From Chryseobacterium jejuense (GTDB lineage Bacteria > Bacteroidota > Bacteroidia > Flavobacteriales > Weeksellaceae), in NCBI RefSeq assembly GCF_900100075.1, contig NZ_FNEG01000001.1:868001-932000 (forward strand): a stretch of DNA of 64,000 nucleotides. The letters are read 5' to 3'. Shown one piece after another: positions 34,837 through 42,686 of the stretch. Each line of letters opens with the position of its first letter. Positions within the stretch are counted from its first letter, which is position 1. A program made the translations under genes and the position numbers. The notes under the pieces were generated by a model that did no database searches, was not told the origin of the DNA, and saw only the letters and a program-made list of their open reading frames with translations.

Positions 34837-34880
34837 CTATGTATCTATGTGGTTAAAAAAACTACCACATAGATACATAG
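34837..34880. repeat. Perfect 17-bp inverted repeat (CTATGTATCTATGTGGT family)
   Basis: CTATGTATCTATGTGGT (34837-34853) and its exact reverse complement (34864-34880) flank a 10-nt A-rich loop between fdhD and the next gene. Related copies are at 39906-39950 and 42602-42632, with a single arm near 41377. Confidence 0.85.
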
Positions 34881-34911
34881 ATAAAGTGAATTAATAATTA
34901 AAAATAAACAA

Positions 34912-35262
34912 ATGAAAATAAGAATAAAAGACAACTCCATCAGATTTCGTTTAACTCAATCCGAAGTTTCAGAATTAGGAAAAAACGGAATTGTTTCAAG
35001 CTTTACCGAATTTGTGGATCGTCCATTTATCTATGTCATAGAGAAAACAAATGAGACTACATTATCTGCAGCCTTCATTGAAAATAAAATGGTAATGAAA
35101 ATGCCGGAAGCCATGGTAGAAGAATTTGTATCTACAGATATTGTAGGTTTTGACGGGCAGTCAGGTCTGGTAAAGCTTCTGGTAGAAAAAGATTTTGTAT
35201 GTATAGATAATACGATGGAGGATCAAAGTGACAATTACCCGAATCCCAATCTTAAATGTTAA
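34912..35262 (+). CDS. Small conserved protein of the molybdopterin oxidoreductase operon
   Basis: A 116-residue cytoplasmic protein with no recognised function. It opens with 'MKIRIKDNSIRFRLTQSEVS' and reads as mixed strands and helices, ending in a Pro/Asn-rich tail with a final cysteine ('NYPNPNLKC'). Similar short proteins are common next to flavobacterial oxidoreductase genes. It lies 22 bp upstream of the YdeP-type gene and is likely translated with it, which suggests an accessory or folding role, but this is inference. Confidence 0.75.
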   Translation: MKIRIKDNSIRFRLTQSEVSELGKNGIVSSFTEFVDRPFIYVIEKTNETTLSAAFIENKMVMKMPEAMVEEFVSTDIVGFDGQSGLVKLLVEKDFVCIDNTMEDQSDNYPNPNLKC

Positions 35263-35284
35263 TCACTTTACAAAATAAAAGGTT

Positions 35285-37678
35285 ATGGAAGACAATAATA
35301 AAAAGAAAGTAGAAGAAGAAATCAGCAGAGAACCCAATGCTGAAAATCCATTCACTTTACTTGACCTTAAGTTGACGCACGTAGAAAAGGCTGCTGCTGG
35401 AGTTCCGGCAGTAATGGCTGCTTTTAGTGATTTATTTGAAGAAAAAACAGCTGTCCGCGGAATGAGAGCCCTATTCAAAATGAATCAGATAGGTGGCTTC
35501 GACTGCCCAAGTTGTGCATGGCCGGATCCTGATGATGAACGTTCCGTTCTTGGAGAATATTGTGAAAACGGAGCAAAAGCCCTTGCAGAAGAAGCTACTA
35601 CCAAAAAAGTAACTCCTGAATTTTTCAGGGAGAATTCCGTATATGATCTGGCGAAATTAGATGATTATCAGATCGGAAAAATGGGAAGGCTTACTGATCC
35701 CATGTACTTGGCTCCAGGTGCAACCCATTATGAACCTATCAGCTGGGATAATGCTTTTAAAAAGATAGCAGAACATTTCAATGCGTTGGAATCTCCGGAT
35801 CAGGCAGCCTTTTATACATCTGGCAGAACCAGCAATGAAGCATCATTCGTTTATCAGTTATTTGCCAAAGAATTCGGAACGAATAATATGCCCGACTGTT
35901 CTAATATGTGCCACGAAACCTCAGGTTCTGCGCTTCGCCCAACCATAGGAATCGGTAAAGGAACAGTAACTCTGGAAGATTTTTATGATGCTGAAGTGAT
36001 TGTGATTATCGGACAAAATCCGGGAACCAATGCGCCAAGAATGATGAGCGCTCTGGCAAAAGGGAAGAAAAATGGAGCTAAAATTATAGCCATTAATCCA
36101 TTACCGGAAGCTGGTTTGATGGGGTTCATTAACCCTCAGAGTGTAAGGGATATTCTTACAGGAGGTGTACAGTTGGCTGATCTTTATTTGCCTGTAAAGA
36201 TTAATGGAGATATGGCTTTGTTGAAAGCTTTGGAACTTCTTTTAATTGAATTTGAGAAACAAAATCCGGGTCAAGTTTTTGATGAAGATTTCATTAAAAA
36301 TAAAACAGTAGGATTCGAGGATTTCATGAAACAGTTTGACCAGTATAAACTGGATGAATTGGCTGAACTTTCAGGAGTATCGAAGGAAGCTATCCACCAG
36401 GCTGCAGAAATGATGGCTTTCAAAAAGAAGATTATTGTCAGTTGGGGAATGGGGCTTACCCAGCAGCCGAACGGCGTTGATATGATCCGTGAAATACTGA
36501 ATATTCTTTTACTGAAAGGAAGTATTGGTAAACCGGGAGCCGGAGTTTGTCCTGTAAGAGGTCACAGCAATGTTCAAGGGAACAGAACAATGATGATTGA
36601 TGAAAAACCTACCAATGAACAGCTTGATCGTCTTGAGAACTTCTACGGTTTCAAAGTTCCCCGTAAACATGGGTATGATGTTGTAAGAGCTATTAAAGCC
36701 ATTCATGAAGAAAAAATAAAAGTAATGTTTTGTATGGGAGGAAATTTTCTTTCTGCAACTCCGGATACTACATTTACAGCCAATGCTTTAAGAAAATTGA
36801 ATTTATTGGTATGTGTTTCCACCAAATTAAACAGAGGCCATCTTGTTCATGGAAAAGAAGCTTTGATTCTTCCTACCTATGGTCGTAGTGACAAAGATAT
36901 TGTGAATGGAGAAATACAGATCATTACAACAGAAAATTCAATGGGTGTTGTTCAGACTTCAAAAGGAATGTTGGATGCCGTTTCAGATAACCTCATCAAT
37001 GAAACCCAGATCGTATGCCGTATGGCGATGGCTACGTTAGGAAGCCGTTCTGTAGTAAACTGGCAGCGTTTTCACGATAGCTATGATGCAGTAAGAGATG
37101 ATATTGAACAATGTATTCCTGGCTTTACAGATTACAACGTACGTGTCAGACAAAAAGGAGGGTTCTATCTTCCCAATGCAGCAAGAGATGAACAGAGCTT
37201 TGCTAAAGAATTTGGCGGACGCGCTCCGTTTACCTTAACAGAAATCCCTAATAATACTTTGGCTTCCGATGAATACATGATGGCTACAACCCGTACTCAC
37301 GACCAATTTAATACAACAATTTACGGTTTAGATGACCGTTACCGTGGCATTAAAAATGAACGCCGTGTCGTATTCATGAACCAAAAAGATATTGAAAAAG
37401 CAGGATTTAAAGCAGGCGATAAAGTAGATCTTTTCAACTACGATGATGGTATAGAAAGGGTTGCTCCTCTGTTTATTATTGTTTCCTATCAGATTCCTGA
37501 AAAGAATACAGTTACCTATTTTCCGGAAACCAATGTGTTGGTTTCTGTAAATAATGTAGTGAAGGAAAGTAACATGCCGGCTTCCAAGTATGTGAAAATC
37601 AAGATTAAAAAACACGATCCTGAAGTCTATAAAAAAGTAGATGAAATGTTGTATCAGGGAGCCATTCAAAGACCATAA
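35285..37678 (+). CDS. YdeP/FdhF-type molybdopterin oxidoreductase (alpha subunit)
   Basis: A 797-residue enzyme of the FdhF/YdeP family. It starts with 'GGFDCPSCAWPDP' (C74, C77), which replaces the usual four-cysteine iron-sulfur motif. The molybdenum ligand is probably C209 in 'DCSNMCHETSGSAL', the position held by selenocysteine in FdhF. 'GQNPGTNAPRMMSAL', 'WGMGLTQQPNGVDMIREILN' and 'GVCPVRGHSNVQGNRTMMID' bind the bis-MGD cofactor, and 'TTRTHDQFNTTIYGLDDRY' is the C-terminal cofactor domain. There is no Tat signal, so it is cytoplasmic. The substrate is not established for the family; E. coli YdeP has been linked to acid resistance. Formate should not be assumed. Confidence 0.9.
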   Translation: MEDNNKKKVEEEISREPNAENPFTLLDLKLTHVEKAAAGVPAVMAAFSDLFEEKTAVRGMRALFKMNQIGGFDCPSCAWPDPDDERSVLGEYCENGAKALAEEATTKKVTPEFFRENSVYDLAKLDDYQIGKMGRLTDPMYLAPGATHYEPISWDNAFKKIAEHFNALESPDQAAFYTSGRTSNEASFVYQLFAKEFGTNNMPDCSNMCHETSGSALRPTIGIGKGTVTLEDFYDAEVIVIIGQNPGTNAPRMMSALAKGKKNGAKIIAINPLPEAGLMGFINPQSVRDILTGGVQLADLYLPVKINGDMALLKALELLLIEFEKQNPGQVFDEDFIKNKTVGFEDFMKQFDQYKLDELAELSGVSKEAIHQAAEMMAFKKKIIVSWGMGLTQQPNGVDMIREILNILLLKGSIGKPGAGVCPVRGHSNVQGNRTMMIDEKPTNEQLDRLENFYGFKVPRKHGYDVVRAIKAIHEEKIKVMFCMGGNFLSATPDTTFTANALRKLNLLVCVSTKLNRGHLVHGKEALILPTYGRSDKDIVNGEIQIITTENSMGVVQTSKGMLDAVSDNLINETQIVCRMAMATLGSRSVVNWQRFHDSYDAVRDDIEQCIPGFTDYNVRVRQKGGFYLPNAARDEQSFAKEFGGRAPFTLTEIPNNTLASDEYMMATTRTHDQFNTTIYGLDDRYRGIKNERRVVFMNQKDIEKAGFKAGDKVDLFNYDDGIERVAPLFIIVSYQIPEKNTVTYFPETNVLVSVNNVVKESNMPASKYVKIKIKKHDPEVYKKVDEMLYQGAIQRP

Positions 37679-37696
37679 TTATTCTTATATTGTTGT

Positions 37697-38182
37697 ATGA
37701 AAAAAATACTGCCTGTCGCGCTATTATTGCTTTCTGGCTGGGCATTCTGCCAATCCGGGTTCAAACTGAAAGTGAGTGGCGAAGTTCCCACACCTTTGGA
37801 GTTGAGTCTGAATGATTTATCAAAAATGCCAAGAAAAGAAGCCTCACTTAAAGATAAGGATGGAAGCGTTCATGTATACTCTGGAGTATCCATCCGGGAT
37901 ATTCTTGTAAAAGCTGGAGCTCCTTCAGGAAAAGAACTTCATGGCGAAAATATATCAAAATATCTGCTGGCAAAATGTACAGATGGTTATCAGGTTTTAT
38001 TTTCATTAGCCGAATTGGATGCTTCCATTGCAGATAAAAACGTGATTGTAGCAGATACCATGGACGGAAAACCTTTGGCAGAGTCAAAAGGTCCGCTCCG
38101 TATTGTTGCAGAAGGCGAAAAGAAACCTGCACGCAGCTCGTATCAGCTGGAATCATTAGTGATAGGACAGATCAAAAAATAA
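37697..38182 (+). CDS. Secreted sulfite-oxidase-fold (molybdopterin-binding domain) protein
   Basis: A 161-residue protein with a short signal peptide (ending near 'GWAFCQ'), so it is periplasmic. The rest is a single small oxidoreductase molybdopterin-binding-type domain: 'LSLNDLSKMPR', 'SGVSIRDILVKAGA', 'YLLAKCTDGYQVLFSLAELD' and 'KGPLRIVAEGEKKPAR'. C94 sits roughly where sulfite oxidases place the molybdenum ligand, but the domain is much shorter than the catalytic enzymes. Actual cofactor binding is doubtful. It follows the YdeP-type gene by 18 bp. Confidence 0.8.
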   Translation: MKKILPVALLLLSGWAFCQSGFKLKVSGEVPTPLELSLNDLSKMPRKEASLKDKDGSVHVYSGVSIRDILVKAGAPSGKELHGENISKYLLAKCTDGYQVLFSLAELDASIADKNVIVADTMDGKPLAESKGPLRIVAEGEKKPARSSYQLESLVIGQIKK

Positions 38183-38213
38183 ATTTTAAAATTAAGGCTT
38201 TACAAAAAACGGT

Positions 38214-39131
38214 ATGATTATAAGGAAGAAGGAACATTGGTTTAAAATGCTTTTTGTCTGGCATGGTTCAGTATTACCTGGGCTGCTGCCACGTCTTTTT
38301 TTGCTTTTTATCTTATCGTTAGGGGTAGTCTATCTGCGTGGAGTAATTTTTTCCTTTAAAATTCCGCTTAATCCGGCACCATTAACATTATTTGGCTTTG
38401 TTCTGGCCTTATTTTTAGGGTTCAAGAATAACGCTAGCTATGATAGATTCTGGGAAGGACGGAAATTATGGGGAGCGTTACTGAATACAGCAAGATCATT
38501 AACCCGCCAGGCATTAACCTTGAAAAATGCAACAGAAAGCAGCCTCTCTGTCTCTGAATTTATCAAATTATTAGGAGCTTTTATTTTCGCCTTGAAACAT
38601 CAGTTGAGAGGTACCGATGCTCATGAAGATTTAAAAGAAAGATTAAATGAAGATCAGTTAAAAATAGTTTCTGCAGCAAAATATAAACCCGCTGTCATTA
38701 TGAGATTATTGGCAGAATGGGTTCAGAAAGCAAAAGAGGAAGGAAGTATAGATACCATTCAGCAAGCTCGTTTTGATGAGAATTTCGATAAACTCTCTGA
38801 TATTTTGGGTGGATGTGAAAGAATTGTTTCCACTCCGCTTCCTTACAGTTACCGTGTTTTACTGCACCGTACCGTATATATTTACTGTTTCCTTTTACCG
38901 TTCGGATTAGTAGATTCGTTGAGATGGTTCACGCCGCTTATTGTGGTGTTTGTAGCCTATACATTTGTGGCATTTGAAGCCATTGCAGATGAAATTGAAG
39001 AACCCTTTGGTACTGAAGCCAATGATCTGGCTCTGAATAGTATGTCTGTAATGATTGATGAAACAATTCATGAAATGGCAGGAGAGGAATTTACTGTTTT
39101 CAAGAAAGAAAAACACACCATCATAGACTGA
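38214..39131 (+). CDS. Bestrophin-family membrane channel protein
   Basis: A 305-residue protein of the bacterial bestrophin (YneE/UPF0187) family. 'LGFKNNASYDRFWEGRKLWG' is the family signature. Two N-terminal membrane helices and a later pair ('YIYCFLLPFGLVDSLRWFTP', 'VVFVAYTFVAFEAIADEIEE') match the usual four-helix fold, and 'EEPFGTEANDLALNSM' is also conserved. These proteins form pentameric ion channels in the inner membrane. Some bacterial members conduct cations or anions, so selectivity is not certain. It lies 31 bp after the sulfite-oxidase-fold gene. Confidence 0.88.
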   Translation: MIIRKKEHWFKMLFVWHGSVLPGLLPRLFLLFILSLGVVYLRGVIFSFKIPLNPAPLTLFGFVLALFLGFKNNASYDRFWEGRKLWGALLNTARSLTRQALTLKNATESSLSVSEFIKLLGAFIFALKHQLRGTDAHEDLKERLNEDQLKIVSAAKYKPAVIMRLLAEWVQKAKEEGSIDTIQQARFDENFDKLSDILGGCERIVSTPLPYSYRVLLHRTVYIYCFLLPFGLVDSLRWFTPLIVVFVAYTFVAFEAIADEIEEPFGTEANDLALNSMSVMIDETIHEMAGEEFTVFKKEKHTIID

Positions 39132-39140
39132 TGTAAACCT

Positions 39141-39686
39141 ATGGAATCTTTGGGAAAAACTGTTATTTATGCGATTGGACACTCTACCCGTTCTTTGGAA
39201 GAATTTATGGAGATGCTGAAATCATTCAATATTGAAGTTTTAGCTGATGTTCGGAGGTTTGCAGGTTCAAAAAGATATCCGTGGTTCAGTAAAGAAAATC
39301 TGGAAAAAGTATTACCTGAAAATGCTATTGAATATATCCATTTTGAAGCATTGGGAGGCCGGAGAAAAGTACAGCCCAATTCAATAAACAGCCGTTGGAA
39401 AAATGAATCTTTCCGTGGATATGCTGATTATATGCAGACTGAAGAATTTACCCAAGCCATTGAAAAACTTGAAACAATAGCAAGAACAAAAACAACTGCT
39501 TTTATGTGCTCAGAAGCTGTTTGGTGGAGTTGCCACAGATCTATGATCTCAGATTACCTTAAGGCAAAAGGGTGGGATGTAGAGCATATTATGAATATGG
39601 GTAAAGCAGAAGAACATCCATACACAGCTCCCGCAAGAATCAGTAACGGGAAAGTGTTCTATTCGGATGCCAGTCTGTTTGATTAA
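39141..39686 (+). CDS. DUF488-family protein
   Basis: A 181-residue cytoplasmic protein with the DUF488 motifs 'YAIGHSTRSLEEFMEML', 'LADVRRFAGSKRYPWF', 'YIHFEALGGRR' and 'FMCSEAVWWSCHRSMIS'. The last motif has a conserved Cys-Ser-Glu and Cys-His-Arg that look catalytic or metal-binding, but no activity is established for the family. It starts 9 bp after the bestrophin stop and closes the plus-strand gene set. Confidence 0.87.
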   Translation: MESLGKTVIYAIGHSTRSLEEFMEMLKSFNIEVLADVRRFAGSKRYPWFSKENLEKVLPENAIEYIHFEALGGRRKVQPNSINSRWKNESFRGYADYMQTEEFTQAIEKLETIARTKTTAFMCSEAVWWSCHRSMISDYLKAKGWDVEHIMNMGKAEEHPYTAPARISNGKVFYSDASLFD

Positions 39687-39702
39687 ATAGACACTTTAAA
39701 GA

Positions 39703-39730
39703 GGTCATTGCGAGCAAAGCGAAGCAATCT
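39703..39730 (+). repeat. Interspersed repeat containing CATTGCGAGCAAAGCGAAGC
   Basis: A 28-bp unit, partly palindromic (TTGCgagcaaaGCgaaGCAA). A reverse-complement copy with a few changes is at 41323-41349, on the other side of moeB. Related sequences are widespread in intergenic DNA of many bacteria. Confidence 0.7.
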
Positions 39731-39905
39731 TACCTGCTGGAAATTATTAGTTTTTTATTTTCCTGTTTGCCATTCAGGATATAATATTCTAAAAACGAAG
39801 TTGAGATTCCTACTGAGTGACAAAGCACTGTATTGATTTCCATTTATGTAAACAAAAAATGATCTTATTCAACTAAAAATTCTTAGCATTCGTGGATAAT
39901 AAATT

Positions 39906-39950
39906 CTATGTATCTATGTTGTTTATATTTTTTACCACATAGGCACATAG
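39906..39950. repeat. Imperfect hairpin of the CTATGTATCTATGTGGT family
   Basis: The left arm CTATGTATCTATGTTGT (39906-39922) and right arm ACCACATAGGCACATAG (39934-39950) differ from perfect pairing at a few positions. Confidence 0.7.
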
Positions 39951-40044
39951 GTGATGGGTGAAGATATATAATTAATTACTTACTTCTAAAGTGAACTTAA
40001 GGGTTCACAATAAAAGCTTTTGTATTTTTTGTGGTTAAAAAAAG

Positions 40045-41085
40045 TTATCGTTGTACTTCACCAATACCATTTTTCAACGAAAACACTTCCTTCTCAGGAA
40101 ATTCTTTTTTAATTTTTCTAACAGCTTCCATACTTCGTTTACCGGATTGACAGTAAATCACGATAGGGTTTGAAATTGAAGAAATAAAAGGGTAGTGTTC
40201 ATCCAATTCATCCAAGGGAATATTTTTTCCACCAATATTAAAGCTCTGGTGTTCTTCCTTTGTACGGGCATCTATGATTTCAAAACTTTCCCGATTCGGC
40301 ATAAACTCTTCAAAACTCATAAGCTGAACAGTCTGAGGGAGGCCTGAGATCTGTACAGAAGTTTTTCTAAGCTTAATAATCTGATTTTTACCACTCATTA
40401 CATTCATCATCCAAAGCTTACCTACTAAAGATTCTTCAGATCGGATGAGGTATTTTATAGCTTCATTGGCCTGCATACAGCCCACAATTCCGGCTAAAGT
40501 AGGAATTACACCACCTTCTCTGCAGTTAGGAATCTGAGACTCTTCTGCATTGGGAAAAACATCGCGATAATTAGGAGAATAGCTGCCATCCTTTTGTAAA
40601 ACATTCCAGATACTAACCTGGCCTTCATGTTGATAAATAGCTCCATACACTAAAGGTTTTCCGGCTAAAACACAAGCATCGTTTAACAAGCATTTCGTTT
40701 CAAAATTATCTGTTCCTTCAATAATGAGATCAAATTCTGAAATTAGCTCCATCACATTGGAAGAAGTTATTCTTAACTGATAGGGAATAATAGAAACAGA
40801 AGGGTTTTGTTGCTGTAATCTTTTGGCTGCAACATCTACTTTATAAGCGCCCAGATCCTCAGGACCATATAAAATCTGACGATGGAGATTGCTTAAAGAA
40901 ACAATATCATCATCCGCAATACCAAGAGTTCCAACACCGGAAGAAGCAAGATATTGAGCCGTAGGGCAGCCAAGTCCGCCCATTCCTACAATAAGAACTC
41001 GGGCATTTTTCAACAGCTCCTGAGATGCCATCCCAAATCCAGGTAAAGCAATCTGACACTGATAACGTTCAAATGATGTATTCAT
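40045..41085 (-). CDS. moeB: MoeB-type molybdopterin-synthase adenylyltransferase with C-terminal rhodanese domain
   Basis: A 346-residue E1-like enzyme. The nucleotide-binding loop is 'VGMGGLGCPTAQYLASSGVG' (about residues 34-53), followed by 'DDDIVSLSNLHRQILYG' and 'NCREGGVIPTLAGIVGCMQA'. Residues from about 265 form a rhodanese domain with active-site Cys in 'YCQSGKRSMEAV'. It adenylates the MoaD C-terminus, and the rhodanese part can supply sulfur, a fusion also seen in MOCS3-type proteins. It could also serve ThiS, but the Mo-cofactor context favours MoaD. Confidence 0.9.
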   Translation of the reverse strand: MNTSFERYQCQIALPGFGMASQELLKNARVLIVGMGGLGCPTAQYLASSGVGTLGIADDDIVSLSNLHRQILYGPEDLGAYKVDVAAKRLQQQNPSVSIIPYQLRITSSNVMELISEFDLIIEGTDNFETKCLLNDACVLAGKPLVYGAIYQHEGQVSIWNVLQKDGSYSPNYRDVFPNAEESQIPNCREGGVIPTLAGIVGCMQANEAIKYLIRSEESLVGKLWMMNVMSGKNQIIKLRKTSVQISGLPQTVQLMSFEEFMPNRESFEIIDARTKEEHQSFNIGGKNIPLDELDEHYPFISSISNPIVIYCQSGKRSMEAVRKIKKEFPEKEVFSLKNGIGEVQR

Positions 41086-41147
41086 AATCGTCTCTTAATT
41101 TTTTTGCCCTAATTTTTTACTAATTTATATCCTTTATTCTTCAAATT

Positions 41148-41297
41148 ATTCGTGCATTCGTGGCAATTATTATATTCTCGCAGATGATGCAGATTTTCCA
41201 CAAATACTTGGCTATTCAGCATTCAATTTTATCGCAGATAAAATCTTTGCGCCTTAGAGCACATAGCGGATAAACAATTTGCGTCTTTGCGTTTTCC
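41148..41297 (+). repeat. Long intergenic repeat element, copy 1
   Basis: A ~150-bp element beginning ATTCGTGCATTCGTGGCAA and ending GCGTCTTTGCGTTTTCC. Inside are CGCAGATGATGCAGATTT, TTGGCTATTCAGCATTCAAT and TTTTATCGCAGATAAAAT. Copy 2 is inverted at 47090-47251, and copy 3, more diverged, is at 50301-50410. No reading frame is seen in it. Confidence 0.8.
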
Positions 41298-41322
41298 AAC
41301 AACACAGTAATCTTAGAAACTG

Positions 41323-41349
41323 AGATTACTTCGCTTTGTCCGCAATGAT
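41323..41349 (-). repeat. Second copy of the CATTGCGAG-type repeat, inverted
   Basis: The reverse complement reads ATCATTGCGGACAAAGCGAA, followed by GTAATCT, matching the 39703-39730 unit with a few substitutions. Confidence 0.65.
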
Positions 41350-41430
41350 AATCAAAGGTTTGTTTTCAATTATAGCCTATGTATCTAAGTTATAATACAT
41401 ATTTTTTTGACGAGCCATGATGAAATATTT

Positions 41431-41449
41431 ATTCGTGCATTCGTGGCCA
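41431..41449 (+). repeat. Single ATTCGTGCATTCGTGGC arm
   Basis: A 17-bp exact match to the arm of the GTGGCAA repeat family, ending 7 bp before the mobA stop. Confidence 0.7.
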
Positions 41450-41455
41450 AAGATA

Positions 41456-42061
41456 TCAGCTTTTTAGGATTTGTTGTGCTTTCTCAGCATCTTCAGGCGT
41501 ATTCACATTCATTAAAGCATCCGGGTTATCCGGTTTTAAAATCAATGTATCACTATTGATTAAAACCTTTCGCGGACAAGTATTCCCGATTCCAAGGAAA
41601 TTAAGCAGCAAAGGATAACTTTTAGGCTCCCAAATCGTAATTAAAGGTTCAGGCAATCCATCAAAAGGACTTTCATAAGTGGTAGCAGCTTTTTCCGGAT
41701 CTCTTGAGTGTACTAAGAACTCCAGAGATTTTGGATCGAGTAGAGGAAGATCACAGGCGACTACTAACCATGCTTTATCTCTTTGAGACCGCAATGCCGA
41801 AAGAATTCCTCCAAAAGGCCCCATATTCAGGAAAGTGTCGGTAAGGGCTTTGTAATCAGGATTAAAGTTCTCTAACTGATCCTGTCTGCAGGAAATGAAA
41901 ACCTCATCACAAAACGGAGCCAGAAGATCTGCTGCAAAATAGCGCTGTTCCTTTCCATGCCATTGAAGAAGGTCTTTAGCTTTTCCCATTCTTACGCTTT
42001 TCCCGCCAGCGAGAACAAGACCATTGATTTTGGGAATTGTATTAAGCTCTTCTGAAATCAT
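41456..42061 (-). CDS. mobA: Molybdenum cofactor guanylyltransferase MobA
   Basis: A 201-residue nucleotidyltransferase with the signature 'GLVLAGGKSVRMGKAKDLLQ' near the start and 'GPFGGILSALRS', 'WLVVACDLPLLDP' and 'NVNTPEDAEKAQQIL' later. MobA transfers GMP from GTP to Mo-molybdopterin to make the MGD cofactor needed by the YdeP-type enzyme. The frame opens at a GTG (42070), but the ATG at 42061 is preferred because AGGTGG stands 8 bp before it. Either way it overlaps the end of moaC by 20-29 bp, so translation is coupled. Confidence 0.92.
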   Translation of the reverse strand: MISEELNTIPKINGLVLAGGKSVRMGKAKDLLQWHGKEQRYFAADLLAPFCDEVFISCRQDQLENFNPDYKALTDTFLNMGPFGGILSALRSQRDKAWLVVACDLPLLDPKSLEFLVHSRDPEKAATTYESPFDGLPEPLITIWEPKSYPLLLNFLGIGNTCPRKVLINSDTLILKPDNPDALMNVNTPEDAEKAQQILKS

Positions 42062-42518
42062 TTTTTCCACCTGATTTTTCTATTAATTTAATTTCTTTGA
42101 TAACAATATCATGACTCAATGCTTTGCACATATCATAAATAGTGAGTGCTGCCACGGAAGCTCCGGTAAGCGCTTCCATTTCTACTCCGGTTTTGGCTTC
42201 TATGCTAGCTGTGCATTCGATGACAATTTCGTTTTGATCATTCAGCTCTATCTGTAAATTACAGTTATCAAGTCCGATGGGATGACAAAGAGGAATGAGT
42301 TCACTTGTTTTTTTAGCCCCCATAATTCCTGCAATAATCGCAATCTGGAAGACAGAACCTTTTTTTGTTTTGAAATCGTCTTGTTGTAGGGCTTTCAATA
42401 CATTTTCAGGTAGAGAAATAATAGCTTGGGCAACGGCTTTTCGATGCGTTACCTTCTTTCCGCCAACATCTACAATAGCTGGCTGTCCGTTTTTATTAAG
42501 ATGGGTAAACTCTGACAT
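42042..42518 (-). CDS. moaC: Cyclic pyranopterin monophosphate synthase MoaC
   Basis: A 158-residue protein with the MoaC motifs 'AKKTSELIPLCHPIGLDNC', 'IEAKTGVEMEALTGASVAAL' and 'TIYDMCKALSHDIVIKEIKL'. With MoaA it converts GTP to cyclic pyranopterin monophosphate, the first step of the pathway. The N-terminal 'VDVGGKKVTHRKAVA' is also typical. It overlaps mobA downstream and is 168 bp after moeA, in a gap containing repeats. Confidence 0.94.
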   Translation of the reverse strand: MSEFTHLNKNGQPAIVDVGGKKVTHRKAVAQAIISLPENVLKALQQDDFKTKKGSVFQIAIIAGIMGAKKTSELIPLCHPIGLDNCNLQIELNDQNEIVIECTASIEAKTGVEMEALTGASVAALTIYDMCKALSHDIVIKEIKLIEKSGGKNDFRRA

Positions 42519-42601
42519 ATTATTCTTTTAAACCACAGAAATGAATTTTTATTAACCACCAATGCACAAATGTGTTTAAACACTTTTTGCATTACAATTT
42601 A

Positions 42602-42632
42602 TATGTCTATGTGGTAAAAAATAACCGCATAG
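42602..42632. repeat. Degenerate hairpin of the CTATGTATCTATGTGGT family
   Basis: TATGTCTATGTGGT (42602-42615) and ACCGCATAG (42624-42632) form a shortened version of the 34837-34880 hairpin, between moeA and moaC. Confidence 0.55.
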
Positions 42633-42654
42633 TTTTTAGAAGCTAATTAATTTT

Positions 42655-42672
42655 ATTCGTGCATTCGTGGCA
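42655..42672 (+). repeat. Single ATTCGTGCATTCGTGGCA arm
   Basis: An 18-bp exact copy of the GTGGCAA family arm, 14 bp from the moeA stop. Confidence 0.7.
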
Positions 42673-42686
42673 TTTTATACGTTATT

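Larger units (their letters stand above)
39687..40044. other. Repeat-rich convergent intergenic region
   Basis: The 358 bp between the DUF488 gene and moeB contain no gene. They hold a CATTGCGAGCAAAGCGAAGC repeat (39703-39730) and an imperfect CTATGTATCTATGTGGT-type hairpin (39906-39950), both listed separately. Confidence 0.7.
41086..41455. other. Repeat-rich intergenic region between mobA and moeB
   Basis: 370 bp with no gene. It is built almost entirely of interspersed repeats: the long element at 41148-41297, the CATTGCGAG-type repeat (reverse, 41323-41349), a single CTATGTATCTA arm near 41377, and an ATTCGTGCATTCGTGGC copy at 41431-41449. Confidence 0.75.

Noticed and set aside
35285..37678. 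Formate dehydrogenase
   Set aside because: The N-terminal cysteine motif is the YdeP type (CPSCAWP) and there are no electron-transfer subunits. FdhD nearby does not prove formate as the substrate.
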